Notes: a model not told the origin generated them from the sequence alone. 64,000 nucleotides of DNA from Monoplex corrugatus (GCA_030674185.1 JAPXFY010000018.1:50605255-50669254), one strand, 5' to 3'; positions 19,677 to 34,113 are shown, numbered from the stretch's first letter. Numbers and translations are program-made.

Positions 19677-22600
19677 TATTGCATGTATATAAGAGTAATA
19701 TGTGTAAATATATTTTTTTATATTGAATCAGTTAGTAAATGATCATAAATAGAGCTCTGTATCCCAGTCTGCTGTTTAAATTATCTCATTTTCAACTGTT
19801 TGGGTACCACCACTACACAGCTGTTGGTTATCACTGCCTCCTTTGCTGTATGTGTAATTTAATCAGTTGTACTTTTGGTTGTACACATTGGTACCATGGT
19901 AGATTTTTACCATTTATGTGTGTACTTGTAATAATCATCCTTATTTTAACAGATTTTTTAGTTCAGGGGGAGAAGAGAGTCATAAACTAGTCCTCTATAG
20001 CAAATTTTATGCCATGAAAACCTGTGGCAACATGCTGAATTGCTTGGTGCACTCAGATTTTAATGAAAAAGGGAATGATAATGGAAGAATAGATCAGTAG
20101 CGAATAGGGGTTAATTTTGCTGCCTAAAAGGCATCTATTTTCCAGTTTGCTCATGCTGCCCATTTTGTGCTTTGTTCTTGATCTTGAATTGCTCTTTGAT
20201 AGTTTTAGTTCATGGGTAGATCTTATGGCCTGAGGTTCAGATTGTATCAGAAGAAGATGATAGCTGTAGAGTCAATGAATTGAACATCATGAGTATCAGA
20301 TGAGTTTTAGCACAGACCTGTGGAAATCTCCACACTTCATAAGGATTTTGGATGAGATAACGTATTTTCATTGCATTTTCTTTCGGGTAAGGTTATTTAT
20401 CTTTATTTTCTATAGCTGCATTTTAATTATGATGATAAATAAATTTGCTCTGATGTATGCAGTGATCAAATGAATCTTATTTCTGTTAGTTTATTTCTAC
20501 AAGATTAGTGTAGAAAGCAGATATTCTATTTGTTTTCACTGTACTATATAGAATATATTCTAGTAGTTGACTTCATTTCAGTGTGTCATATACTTATATT
20601 TGAAGAGGGATGAGAAGGGAAGAAGGTAAAAGATTTGAAAACCCACTCAGTTGTAGTAGTTTACACACGTTGCTTTCACATGGCCTCTGCTAACTCACAA
20701 CATCCACCTACCCCACCCATTCTGCCCATCCACTCATCATCCACTTCTGATTTTCTGATTTTCTCCTCAGCCCTTCTGCATTTGAAATCCACACTGTGAA
20801 ATACTGTCTAGTAATCAGGTAATAATAGTTTTTCAGTTATTTTGACAGTAGTGCTGCAAGTGTTGCTGTGCCAGTTGTAAAATGTAAACTGTGTTAATCT
20901 GTATGCTATCACTTTCATTAAATCTGAGGATTTCCAGACAGTGCCACAATCATATTTTTTTGCTGTGCACAGCATTGAAAGTGAGTATGACACTGAAATA
21001 TTCCAAGGACATATGGCTGTTTTTGATGCCAGTGGCCATTTAGTTCAATGCAAAAGGGGTGAAGGATTGATAGAAGTTCTGTGCTAACTTTTGTTCATTT
21101 ACAGAACTAACAAATGTCATACTTAGGGACAGAGACACATGTGCAGATAATAACTTCAGCCCATTTTATGTTGTCATAGTTGTCATCACACCTTATTTTC
21201 ATCTGAAGGGAAGTGTAGTGTCATTATATTCATCCACTTCTGGCACGGTCTGCGGGAACGAAAAATAGCTTCGAACCCTTAGCCAAGGCAGTGCATGGTC
21301 AGTCAGGGAGGTAAGTCAGATTCGTTTGCTCATTTTCATGCACGGTGGTTTATGAGCTGCTTTTTTCCTGATGGAATAATGTTGCGTGATAAAATCACAT
21401 AGAGGGACCAGAGAGGTAAAGTATTTAAGTTCATTATATATATGCTGTTTGCTCTTGTGTCATTAAAAACTTAATGAAAGACTGTAACATGTATGCAGAG
21501 CTTAGGCTGTGTCAGTATATCTTTGTATTTATGATATGCTAAAGTTATATCCCTGTCATCAAATTATCAGCATATCGCATGTTGCATGCTGCTTTCTTTT
21601 TGTCTTTGATTGCTTGGTATCATGCATGCATTAACAAAAAAGCAGTAAATGATCTGCTTATGTGTGTGTGTATGTGCATACGTATACAGTACATGCACAC
21701 ACATATATACTATATACACAGATATATATATGTATGCATGTGTGTGTGTGTGTGTGTGTAATACGTATGGGAATGCTTTTCTAAAACTTTTTTAGTATTG
21801 TAAAAATTTCTTTAGTATGGTTTCATTGCTTGCATGTTATTCCAGAAATTGAATTTGTATGCGATAATGAATATTGTAGCATTTAATGAGAATTTTTGTG
21901 ATCACTGTATTTTTAAGAAGTGATGATTTAGCATAATAAGAGACTTGAGTATACAACCATATAATCTGAAATACAGAGGAAACACTAACTCTGGTGAAAA
22001 GTACTGCTGGAAGGTATGAAAATTGGTAAGTTCATCCAGGAAAATAAAGGGTGCTAAACCAGGTCGGAACAGAAGTTTTAAGGGTACTTAAAGTGTTACA
22101 TAAGCAACAGATGGAAAGTTATTTCTAGTTACTGCCTGGTATGCAAGTGACAGATGAACTTAGTAACTGCCTGGAATTACTACTATATAGTACCATGCAA
22201 AGGACATGTTGACATAGTCAGTGCTTATGAGAGTAGGTAATAATGAAATGTGTCCTTGGCTAACCCTGATACAGTAACATGTTGCTTGTGTGCCTGTTGT
22301 GCTCTTCACTGGAACCTCTCCTTCAGGGACCGAACAGTAAGCTCTGTCTGCCTCCATCTTCTCAGAATTTCCTATTCCTGCTTGACTAGCATGTGCCTTT
22401 TGCTGCTGCTGTGTTGCCCTGTATGCTTTGTGGCCCTGTTTGCACTTGTGGTCCTTTTATTTGATATCAGGTTAGTCTTATCATTGTTCCAGTATGTGGA
22501 CGTACTAGTCTTTTTTGTTTGGTTTGGTTTGTTTTTTTCACAGTGTGAATATGAGTACATGAGATAAGATATGATATTTATCAGTCATTTGATTCTATTC

Positions 22601-24904
22601 ATCCTGATGTGCTTTTGCTTTTATGTGGCATTTGCAGTTGGTAGGGCTGTAAACATGGAAATTGAAATTTGAATCAAATTTGATTCTGTTGAGGTGTGCG
22701 AGTTGAGTTAGCAATTCTGTTAAAGTCAGACATGATTTATCACGTATCAACCTTTTCTGTACACGGCAAAAATTTGTGCCTTCTGAATTGTCTGGACTTG
22801 CATGCACGCATATTCAATGAATACGTCACAAGAGTATTGTTTATTTTTGTATTATGATATGGGTGTGCACAAACCCATGCTTTATCGTAGTGAAATTGAC
22901 AACTGTTCATTTCTGTATGATGTGGCTAGTATACACCCACAGTTATAGTACTTATACATGTACACATTTTACTGTTTCTTTTTTGGAAGAATTTGTTCCA
23001 GGCCAAAGATAGAAAGGTAAAGAAAACAAAGAGTAGATTTTCCTATTTATGTGGATCTGTGACAGTGCTGTCAGGTTTATATATGTGTATCATGCGCACA
23101 TGTTCATGTACATGCACGCATGTGAGTATGCATACATGTGTGTCTTGGAAGGGAGACAGAGACACAGACCGACAGAGAATGAAACACACAGGAAAAAAAA
23201 CTGCCTTATAATTGGTACTTTTGCAGCCCCAAATGGAGGTACAAAACCAAATCTTGAGATAATGATGACTATCATCAGACATTGGAAGAACATGGGACAG
23301 AAGTTTGAACAAAAGTACCCCAGTACATGAGCAAACATATCTAATTGGACTGAAATCAGACTGTCATATATCGGCACAAAGAACTTGCAAGAAAGACTTA
23401 GGATGTATGTAGTCGGTGTGTATAATGTATGCGATTCATTCAACTGGAGAAGTAGTGTGTGTTGAGACATCTATGCACAAGTCTTTACACATTTCCTGCT
23501 CATGACGCTTGCATGGCCAAGTATGGCAGCTGAGGAAGGACATAGTACTTAGTTTTTCTTGTTGTCCCATTCAGGGGGACAGGGGGAGATATCGAAATAT
23601 TTCCTACTCAGATCTTGGGCCATTATAGTTCCATTGTTACTTGTTGGCTGTTTAGAACTAACAGCACAATTCTTTTTGTATGACTCTTCTGTCTGGAAGG
23701 AATCTGGTGAGATTGCTGTCTTTTCAAGACTGTGTTCGGCGGCAAGTCTCATGGTCCATGGAGGGTTAATCATCAGAATTATTCTTTGCAAAGTCTGAAC
23801 CAGTTCTTATGCAGTGTGCTGATGTCTTTGTGCCTGGCTTCATTGTGTGACAGATGGTGATGTGGGAACAGTTCATGAAGATAACTCTTTCAGCCACTGT
23901 AGCTAGGAGAGCAGTATTTGTGAAAATGTTTACTGGTCATTGCCGTGCTCTTCAGTTTTTATTTTGTTTTATCTTATTTTCTACACTGCGCATGTGCCAT
24001 CTTGTCAGACTTTCTACAACACTTTTTGTAGCATTGTAGAAAAGAATAATGTCAGGTTCTTCTTTCTTGTGGATATGTCAACTGCTGCATCATGGTGCAT
24101 GGTACTCAGTACCACACCAGATTTTACTTCTCTTCTGTTGTATACCAGTGCTGTTGTATCAGTAAATTCAAATTTTTGGAAGATGCAGAGGAAATCAGTT
24201 GTTGTTCTGAAGCTCTTGTGGCATAGGTCTTCTGTTATCCCAAATTGGCGCTGTAAGAGTTGGATTATTCTGGAGTAGCATGTCATCAAACTCCTTGATG
24301 ACAGAAGAATTGTCTGCAGTCACATTCTTCCCAGATTTGAAGAAAGGGGCACAGAGCTGTTTGATGAATGTCTGCCAGTAATGACTTGCTTATCACCTCC
24401 TGATGGTTTGCCCAGGTAAGGCTTACAACCAACAACGAGATTGAGCTAAGTAACCCAGAAAACCTCTGCATTGAAGCAGTCTTTTTGGTGTGGAGTTAGA
24501 GCTCCTATCTTCTTGTCTTACTGCAACAGAGTAAGTCCGGCTTGAGAGGAAAAAAATGTTTAAAAGGGCATCTATCACTCAACCCAGCTGTGAATGGTGC
24601 CTGATCCTATTTAAGATCTGAGAAGGTAAAACAGCAAGTGATCAAGATAATGCTGGATCTAAGAAAATTCGATGGTTACTGTTACCTCACTCTTATAGTC
24701 CTACAACCTCTAGGTAATGGAACAACTTTGACTGTATGCCTCCTGACCACCCCACCTCTCAAGTTTCCTTTTATTTAAAAATCTTAAATAAATACAATTG
24801 TTAAAAAAACAACTTTAAGACACTGGCACGAACTCTGCTGAACAATGTGAAATACAGTTCTGAATTTGCTGATGATGCCAAAAGACTGCAAGCAGTGATG
24901 ATAG

Positions 24905-25145
24905 AAATTTGTTTCCCACTGTGTTTATGAGTGTGACCACATCCACATAACACAGAACAGGATGTGATGGGACAGGAGGTTCACTCTAAATAAACGTGGT
25001 GTACTCACACCCACACAGTGAAGGATGAGAGAGTTTACACGTCACTTTGTGAATATGGGTGTGCTCACACCATCATGGTAAAGAACAGAATAGTCCGGTG
25101 ATTTGCTTCTTTAGAAATATGGGTGTACCTGCACCCACATCATAC
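24905..25145. repeat. Degenerate tandem repeat, about three ~70-85 bp units
   Basis: Units share GGTGT(A/G)CTCACACC, CACA(T/G)(C/G)A and (A)AGAACAG / GAAGGA-like segments near 24930, 25000, 25060 and 25120. Copies are strongly diverged. Confidence 0.5.
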
Positions 25146-28078
25146 AGAAGGAGTTAAATTTCATTCGTTTGTGTGCTTGTTTGTTGATTTTTAAAATTTT
25201 GTTTTGTTTTGTTTTGTTTGCATGGCATATAGACCCATGTGTAATCAGAAAAGTCAGGAAAATTTAGCCAGGTAGGACACAAGCTGAACAAATTTTGATG
25301 GTTTGAATTCATATCGGGGTGTTTAGTCACCCACAGCATTCAGAAAAGGTTACATTTCAGATTAAAGAAGGAACAAACAAGGTACATTATTTTGTATACT
25401 GGGATTGAATGAAGATGATACATTGAATCTATGTTGAACATGACAGGTTAGGTCTGTCCATATGATCAAAATTTGGAAGCAATTTTTGGGGGTAGTATGT
25501 CAGTTCTTCTGATTGTTTTTATTATTTCAAGGAAATGAAGAGGATTGACATCATATATGTTCAGAAGGTATTATTTGTTGTTTGATTGCAGCTTTTTGTA
25601 TATTGGTGGGGTTTTTTTGTTTGTTTTTTGTTGTTGTTGTTTTTTAAATGAGTTGGGGTAGTTGTCGTTCTTTGCGATTTCAAATACGCAGGTTGCATAA
25701 GTCTTCACAAATTTGATTTGAAGCTTTCTTCCGTGTTCTGTTGCATTTATTGAATTTGGCTGGGAGTTAACTTTTAGTTTACATTTACTTTTTTAGTTTA
25801 CATATACTTTTTCTGTTATTCATCTCATTTTTCTTCAGTTCTATGAAATGAGAGAAATGATTGGACTGTGTTCATTAATGAAATGTACAAACCATACCAC
25901 CATTTTGTAACGTCACTTTACTGTATGTATTATATGATATGAAGTAATAATGGAAAGATGTATGTTGAAGAAATATATACAAACTAGACTACCCAGCATA
26001 TTTGCAGGACTTTCTAATGATGTCATATGTGTCTACAAAGAGACACGGTTGTCTAATGGACCAGTCTGTCACTTTTGACAGTCCCCCTCACTCCGCTGAC
26101 TTTTACATTAATATTGAAAACAGTAATCTAAAGCAAGGATTGTTTCAAAAGTATTGCTTAGATTTTCTGATCAACACCATGAACAGCTGTCGAGATACAT
26201 GGATATCAATGATTTGAAGCCCTTACTCTCATAAACCAAACTGGAATTCCACAGCAGTATCATTGTCGTTTAGATGAACCATGTAAAAATTTTAGGAAAG
26301 CTACGGACTTTGAGTCGACTACCATGCCAGGGAGGCAATATTTCAGTCGTCTGTGGCGAACTTTGTAAGGCCAAGTTGTTTGCTGCAGGGGTAGACCATA
26401 TTTTTGCTAACAGTGTTAATGTTAATCGTTGTGAGCACTTGTTTGTATGTTCTTGCCACCTCAAACTCTGATGTTTCCATTCATGGTGAACATGGTGGAG
26501 TTTGGTTTCAGTCTGCATTCTGAAACTTGTAAAACCTGTCCAATGCCATGGTCCTTTATGCTTTGCTATCAGTTTCATCTGTAGCCTCTATTGCTGGGGT
26601 AATTTTTTTTTATCAAGGTTTTTGGTGTTGGTGATTCACAGCAGGACTCTTTGCGGTGTGGTAGACAGCAGTTGGTGATCACTCAGGCATTAAAAGGAAA
26701 TTTTTGCCTTCAAAAGGGAGTGTGATAGTCTGTGTCTGTTCGGTATTGAATTAGAACGGGACTTTTGAACACAACAAATTTGCACTGACAATAAAATGGT
26801 AAGTAAAGAACTCTTGTAAACTCTGACTTTGGAGCCTGGTCGTGCTGGTGCTTTGAGGAGCCATTGTGACATGAGAGTAGTCGGTGCCAGTGGCATGTTG
26901 CAGAAAAAGCAATTGTAGATTGTTTTTTCCAATTACCAGGTCTGTTCGACATCAGATTGTGCACATTTTCCAAAGAGAGAAGGTACCAAATGTCTAAATT
27001 TGTCTCCAAATAATGTTGTGTTTGGATACATTTTGATTCATGCATTATGACACCCCATCTACATTCTTTGTAAAATACATTTTACAATTCAAGTCTTAAT
27101 AGTTTCATCCCTTCCCAGTTTCGCAATTTAATAATGCTTTTTGATTCTTTGTTTGTTTGTTTTGTTGTTGTTGCTTTGGCTTTGATTATATGGGAATAGC
27201 AGATAAGTGAATTTTTGTTCTTGGTATTTGCTTTTCAGAATTATTCTGATTAATTCTGAGCACTTCAGGTCTTTTATATGTTGATAACACTCAATCACCA
27301 GACAAGTTTTGCTTCTTTTGGGTTTTGGGTTAAACTTCAAATTTTTTAAAAATTTATTTTATTAGTGCAAATTGATTTCTGTGAACATATTCACATAACA
27401 TGTTGTGGATTTTTGTTGTTGTTGTTTGTTTTTTCTTTTTTTCCGATTGTATTTAATGTTTCTTTACTCTTCGTGCCAAACAATAAACCTCAAAAGAATT
27501 AATAAAACATGTGATAACATGACATGCATGACTGCTAATATGTCCTGTGTTTTAAATTCAGCTCTACTTATTTACATAGTAGAAGCCTTCAGATTATTAT
27601 TGTGATTATCAGCTTGTTTACAATAAGAATTGTGAAGAAAATGATTAGGTTTTTCATTCCAGTTTCTGAAGATGTAAAAGTACTGTCTTTAGAAAATAAA
27701 TCTAATGTTACTTCTGTGCATGTGCATTTCACCACCTTCACCGAGTGCCCTTAGAAAGTGTAAACTTTTATTAATTTTATTAAAATATGATTGCAGGGCG
27801 CACTGCTGTGTAGGGTTCTTTGCGTCTGGTTTTGCCTTTTCTGCTCAAGTGGTGAATCGTGGTTTCTCCGATTTTGTAACTTTCAGTATGTGGCTATGAT
27901 GGTGGCAGTTTGGTAACTGTATCAGTGTATGTCATTATGTGGATATGCTTGTTAGACTGTTAGCAACCCAGAACATTTTACCTTTTTTTTTTTTAATATG
28001 AAGTGTACTATATGCTGTCAAGAGTCATGTTAATGACAGCCATAGGGAAATATTTTTTGTGTTTGGCTTTAAAGTGGA

Positions 28079-28079
<1 letters not shown>

Positions 28080-28117
<38 letters not shown>

Positions 28118-28126
28118 TGTGTGTGA
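28080..28126. repeat. (GT)n microsatellite
   Basis: GT run with one GTAT interruption, followed by AATAAA. Confidence 0.95.
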
Positions 28127-29100
28127 ATAAATGCTCAGTATAGCAGTGTCGGTTGACTGGTTGGTTATCTGTCCAAAGAATGTTGTCTGAAAATCTGTAA
28201 AAAGCTGCAACATGCTGAAGAGTTTGAGTCCTAGGAAAGATTTGACAGTTGTTTGCATTCACAGATATTGATAGAAATATTTACAGTGAACAGGAAGGAA
28301 AGCCAGATATGACAATACATATCAGTGTCTGTGGGATTGATGTTGTGGATCTGTGATACATTGTTAAGTGTAACAGTTAATGAGTTATTACTTACCAGTT
28401 AATGATAAATGCAAGAGCTGTCTCATGTGTTTTATTTGTGATGTCTCCTTGTGTTTATAGTTCATTTATTGTGGCTCTATTTCATTGACAATTTGTAGTG
28501 AACGTTTATTATGTCAAAATACATTAACTGTCAGGTCACCCAATTTAAGTGTCTAGTCACCGGATATCATTGTATACTGATGCTGGGAAAATGGGGGGTG
28601 TATTTTGTTTGTATAGTGAAAGAGTATAGCTTTTCACAGTAGACTGTATTGAAGCTGTGCTGTTCATTTTTTTTCTGGAGTGTCTGTATTTCTCAAATTT
28701 GGTTGGAAATTCCAAGTACCGATACTGACATTTTGTAAATTCCATCTTTTCAAAAACAATGTCAAGTTGATGATAGATTATGAGTAGGCTGCCTTTAATC
28801 AGAAACCTTGTATCTTTTCTCAGGAATTTCATCTGCTTTGGATTGATGGCTATGCAAAACAATCTACAATCCCTTTTTTGTGGCGTCTGTGGTGATATGA
28901 TTATTGTATTTTATGTCTTTGGAAAGAATGTGTCAGATTTGACCGTATAGAAGAAAGTACATGAATGTGTACACTATTGCGACATGTCTGAATAGGTATA
29001 TTGTAACTGAATATTGAAGTACAACACAACTTTGCTATTGGAAAAGGCTTCAGGACCAAGACAGGTGGGAAGAGAGGAAGAAATTAAAATAGATATGCAG

Positions 29101-29107
29101 TGTGTGA

Positions 29108-29138
<31 letters not shown>
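29101..29138. repeat. (GT)n microsatellite
   Basis: Short GT run, 38 bases with one interruption. Confidence 0.9.
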
Positions 29139-29141
<3 letters not shown>

Positions 29142-29289
29142 ATCCAAATGAAAGTATATTTCATGGTTAATATCTTTCAGTTCAAAATACTGATGAGTAG
29201 TGGTACTTGATGCTGCCATTATTTGATAAAAGATATTCATTTTCCATTGAAAAAAAATGACATTACATTGTTTGATAAAATGTGTTTGT

Positions 29290-29750
29290 TTTTCTTTTGA
29301 AAAAGTTTTGGTCTTCTCTTTAGACTTTCCCCAAACTGAATCATAGGTACATGTTAAAATCAGTTTGGGATTCCTTTTGATAAAGCTTTGGTCATCTCAG
29401 TTTGGATCATGAATAATCACTAGAATTAGTTTTAGTTTCCTTTTTGTTAAGTTTTGGTCTCCTCACAAGATCTTCTTCAGACTGAATGGATACTTGCCAT
29501 AGTCGGCTTGAGTTTCCTTGTGGTAAAGTTTAGGTTTTCTCTGGAAACCGTCTGTGGACTGAAGGAGTACTCACTATGATTGTCTTGGGTTTCCTTGTGA
29601 TAATACAGTTTTGATCTTCTCTCAAGACCTTCCAACTGAATGAATACTCAGTAGAACTGGCTTCAGTTTCCAGTTGGTAAAGTTTTGGTTGTCTCCTCAT
29701 GAGACCGTCCTCTGACTCAGTGGCCCAATGCATGGCTGGCTCATTTTCCA
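29290..29750. repeat. Diverged minisatellite, six ~66-80 bp units
   Basis: GTTTTGGTCTTCTC-like starts occur at 29305, 29385, 29451, 29528, 29608 and 29682. Each is followed by an AGAC(C/T)TTC, an ACTGAATGAATACTCA-like part and a GTTTCCTTGTGATAAA-like end. The copies differ at many positions, so the array is old. Confidence 0.8.
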
Positions 29751-32555
29751 CCAGCTGTCCTTCACTGAAACTGGTTCTATTGATTACCCGTTAAAGTCTT
29801 TCAGTGATGTCATTTGAGAATGTGTATGATTGTACGTTTCAGAGTTGATGTCATGGAGCCCTGTCAGCTGCAGCAGCCACCCCATGACCAGCAGCATCAC
29901 TGAGGACCGCCTGTGACTTGCCCCCACAGCAACACAACAGCTCCAGCTTTCTTGCATCACCACCACTTAGTGTGCAGGTCTCCTTTCGTGCTGGAGCACA
30001 TTGTCTGTGGAGTCCAAGCAATCTTGTGACTGGACATCTGCCTTGTCTGAACATTGCTTTTTCATGTAGGAGTGTCTGTCAGTGAGAGTGTCTTCATAGA
30101 ATGTCTTATTCTGTTGTATATATAATTTCTTAAATCCAGTTTTGTTTGTTTGTTTGTTTTGTGTGTGTGTGTGTTTTTGTTTTGTTTTTTCGTTGGTGTG
30201 TTGAATCAGTAGCTGCCAGTTCACTGTTTCTATGGTGAACTGGTTACACAAATGAAAGGAACAGCCTGGTTCAGATTATACATGGTTTTGTCTCATGTTA
30301 CATGTCTCGTCACTCCTTGATGCCTTTTTTAAAACAGACTTTGAAAAGACTACGAGTGATTGAGTGAGAAGAGCTACCTCCACGTACACAATGTGCCAGT
30401 TTCTGGTTATCGAGGAACTGACCTGTTCTGTGGTGCCAAAGTTTTCTTACATTACTCACAAGAGTGCCGTTTTTTGCCTTACAGGCAGTGTGTATGTGTA
30501 TAATGAAAGGAGTCTCATTGAGAAGTGATGCATGTGTACATATAACCAGAGCTGCTGCTGTCTTCACTGTTATGACTTTGCAAATTATCAAGAATGGTTT
30601 GAATTTTTATTTCTGTTCCTTGTGCATGACCAAGAGAAAATGATATTGCCTACAGAACATTCCTGATGGTTGTTCTGATTGTTTTGGCCCACCACAGTGT
30701 GTTTTGCTGAGGAAAGAGAATTCTGCCTCATATTGGGGTGTGGCAGATCCTTGATTTTGTGGAGTTGAGTTTGTTCACACTTTCCTCTTCTTAATCCAAA
30801 GCTGTCAGTAAGAGTGATAAATATTGGAATGTCTTTGATACAGAATGTATTTCAGTGAAAACAAGAGATTTCTGAGGCTCATGATGCAGTCCTCTTTTCC
30901 CCATTTCTTATTTATTGCTTCTGTTATATGGACATGACCTTTAGACATTTGCTTAATTCAGTCACTACTAAAATGATTATCTGTTGATTTAGCTCTGGAT
31001 TTTTTAAAGGTTTGTTTTATTCTTTTAATAAACAACCAGTGAATGACTGGACAAGTTCACTTGTCATAGATTTGATCATCTGATAACTACATTTCTTTCT
31101 GTGATATTAAGATTTTGGGAATTGTTACATTACATTTTTTTTTATCTGTGTTACTGCCAGATATGGAAGTAGTTTGTGCAAAAATACCACATGTGCATTT
31201 AAAAGCTGGTGATGGGGTTGGAACTTAGCATTTCCTTATTAGTTTTCTTAAATGATTCTTGTCTTGACAGCTAGTCAGACATCCAAAATGAATTGAATTT
31301 CACAATTAATACTGTACCAGGTAACAGTCATTTCCTGTGATCATTAGCTTGAATGTGTTTTTATTACAAAGTTCGAGATTGGACTGAAAGTGGTATTGTA
31401 GATGGTGTGAGCATAAGTTTGATGAGCATAAGTTTAGTATAGAACAAGTCTTTTAGTTGCCTTGCATATTTTTGTGACAGATGTTGACATTTGTCCTTAT
31501 ATCCCATGAAAATTTGTTTTAACCTTGGATTGTGCATACATGTACACTTGTAAAACTAATACTAGAATGGATTGTTGGTGATAAATACATCATGTGTATA
31601 ATAGTATTGGGACTTTGGTCTTTTAACAGATGTCTTAAATCATAACTCTGTTTACCTTGGTTGAAAGATGGATGTACAAATCTATATCAGGGTTTGTGTA
31701 AACGATATTTTAACTGTGGTGGTGAAACATGGATACTCCTATTACCTATTTATGCACACTAAATTAGTTATTGTATTTTATTGGTATTTGTGTAATCATG
31801 TGTTCAAATCATTTGTGTCATTTTAACAATGATGTTCCCAGAATGCGTTGTCATTCTATAAAAACAAATATTTTGAACTCAAAGCACTTAAGTTAAATTA
31901 TGTTTAAAATCAGAATAAAGGAGAAAATGTCTTTTAAAGTTTTTATCATAAAGTATAACTTGAAGGCCTTGATTTTGAACGAGTATTTGTCTGGAGAAAT
32001 TGTTTTCTGTGGAAATGAAAGGAGCTTATGACTGGTAAAATTTGTGACTGAGTAAATTTGGACAGTTGTGATAAAGTTCTCTCTATAATAAAGAGGATCA
32101 ACTTACAGATCTGTTGATATTTTTATTCAACAGAGTGGAATAGATGTCCCACTCTTGCTGATGTTTTAACTGTCCTTGTGAAATATTTATTGTGCCAGTA
32201 CAATGTTAAGCTCCTGGCGCTCGTCATTAAAATGATTTGAACAATGATCCATTCTCCTGTGTACGCCTGTGTGAGTGCAAAAGTGTCAGGTCAGTGTTGA
32301 CTCTCTTTCCAACAGCAAACACATACCTAGAGAGAATTTATTATTTTCCCGTGTAATTTCTTGTAACTTTGACCAAAGCACTTAAGATCACAATCCACAA
32401 AAATGATATTCACTGTGGTTTCCTTATTTGTAGTTTCAACTTACTCTAGTTACAGCTTACTATTTCCTGTTGATTTTTTATGCTTTACTTTCTGTTGGAT
32501 CTTCTGAGCCTTTGTGATGTGACCAGTATGTGTTTATATGAGAGAAAGAGAGAGA

Positions 32556-32559
32556 GTGA

Positions 32560-32634
<75 letters not shown>
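32556..32634. repeat. (GA)n-(GT)n microsatellite
   Basis: Short GAGA/GAGT lead-in then about 37 GT units. Confidence 0.95.
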
Positions 32635-32636
<2 letters not shown>

Positions 32637-33464
32637 TTTCTGTCACACATATTCTCATCAAAAAACATTTCCAGTTAGTAAATGATGGATGTGAACTTTA
32701 GCATACTTGCGCATATCTTGAACTATCACTTGAAGATACCAACATTGATAGGGACCTCTAATCAATAATATGTGTATCTGGTGTCAGTATGACCTAACCA
32801 TAGGAAAGTTTACATTCAAACTTGACTATTTGTTGGTTCAGGTTAAGCTGGCTGTAACCATCGGATCCATCCAGAACTAAATAAAGAGAATAACAAAAAT
32901 GTTTGTAGCTGTTTAGCAATAAAAAGTCGGGTTACCAAAGCTGTTAACATTGTATTGGGTGTCACCCAGTCAGACTTGTGTTATATTGAATGTTACCCAT
33001 TCAGACTTGCACTGCAATAACTCCTTTTAAGTTAAACTTGCAAGATATCTGTTGTGTCCTTTTAGTAAGCTTAGGGAAACCTTTGCAACACCTGTCTACT
33101 CTTCAAGCACAGTACGAAAGATGAACATCCAATAGGTGGGGAATATTGAATTTGGTACCTCTTGCTTCTTAGCCAAGTGTGTCAGGCCACCTATCCCTTA
33201 TCCACCATACTTCTGTCTCCATTAGTGTCAGGCACATCTGCAATCCGAGTTTGGCTGTTCACAGTGAACTCATTAAAAGGCAGCGACAGTGAACTCGAAT
33301 GATTTCAGTTACAGACGCATGGAGAATATGAAGGTCAGCAGCAAGAGAAGCAAAGTCGTGTTTGACAATGGAAAATGGCCAAACACTGAGAATTCAACAG
33401 TTAAAATTAAGTAAACCTACCAGGTAGGTTACCTGACCAAAAATGGCAGCAGCACAAAGGAAAT

Positions 33465-33534
33465 GTGTATCATGATCCTCTCCTGGCACAACTTCACTGG
33501 TGTATCATGATCCTCTCCTGGCACAACTTCACTG
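33465..33534. repeat. 35 bp perfect tandem duplication at LINE 5' junction
   Basis: The 35 bases beginning GTGTATCATGATCCTC at 33465 are repeated at 33500. The second half of the unit (from CCTCTCCTGGCAC) is LINE sequence, matching the copy near 40.26 kb, while the first half is not. The duplication therefore spans the truncation junction. Confidence 0.9.
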
Positions 33535-34113
33535 GCTCCCTGTATCAAAGCGCATACAGTACAAACTAGACACCATGTGCTACAAAAGCCTCAATAACGC
33601 AGCCCCCGATTACCTGTCAAGCCTACTTGAGATCTATCTTCCCTCACGTACCCTCCGCTCTGCCTCCGATCCTCTGACTTTTCGCTTTCCACGCACTAAG
33701 CTCAATACCTATGGTCCACGAGCCTCCTCTGTTTCTGGTCCACTCTCCTGGAACAAACTTCCTCTCTCAGTCCGTCAGCAACCTACTTTTGTCTCCTTCA
33801 AGTCCGCTCTCAAAACTCACCTTTTCTCCTCCGCATAAAATCCTAACCTCACTCAACCCCCCCCCCCCCCCCCCCCTCTGCAGCCTGTCTCCGCTCGGAG
33901 GGAATCACATGGTTATAATATATAATTGTATATGCTATGCTCTCTATAATTTTCCATTGGTTTTATTCTTGCTTTTATTGCTTTTATTCTTTCTCCCCAT
34001 TTATAGCCATGCGTGTGTGTGTGTGCTTGCGTGTGTGTCTGCTTCAGCGCTTAGATTTGATTTTATCAAGATTTTGCGCTATATAAATATTGTAATTATT
34101 ATTAATAGTAATT
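33476..34113 (+). mobile_element. CR1-like LINE, 5'-truncated copy A
   Basis: Open frame to 33838 encodes LHWLPVSKRIQYKLDTMCYKS through WNKLPLSVRQQ and ends KTHLFSSA. This is the C-terminus of ORF2 of a CR1-like element. It is followed by a 20-base C run (33857-33876), a short GTGT tract, and a 3' end CTTAGATTTGATTTTATC...GCGCTATATAAATATTG with an ATT-rich tail. It is nearly identical to copy B at 39568-40985 but in the opposite orientation. Confidence 0.93.

Larger units (their letters stand above)
19183..33464 (+). other. Long stretch without recognisable coding sequence
   Basis: About 14 kb, consistently T- and G-rich on the + strand by eye, with no convincing exon or RT. It holds AATAAA hexamers, a degenerate repeat near 24900-25145, the minisatellite at 29290-29750 and GT microsatellites at 28080, 29101 and 32556. 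A strong donor-like GGAGGTAAGT sits near 21309. The strand skew fits transcription in the BicD direction (long 3' UTR or an extra intron), but that is inference. Confidence 0.6.

Noticed and set aside
26270..26578. 102-codon minus-strand ORF
   Set aside because: I see no recognisable motif, splice context or repeat partner, and the composition fits chance. Not listed as a gene.
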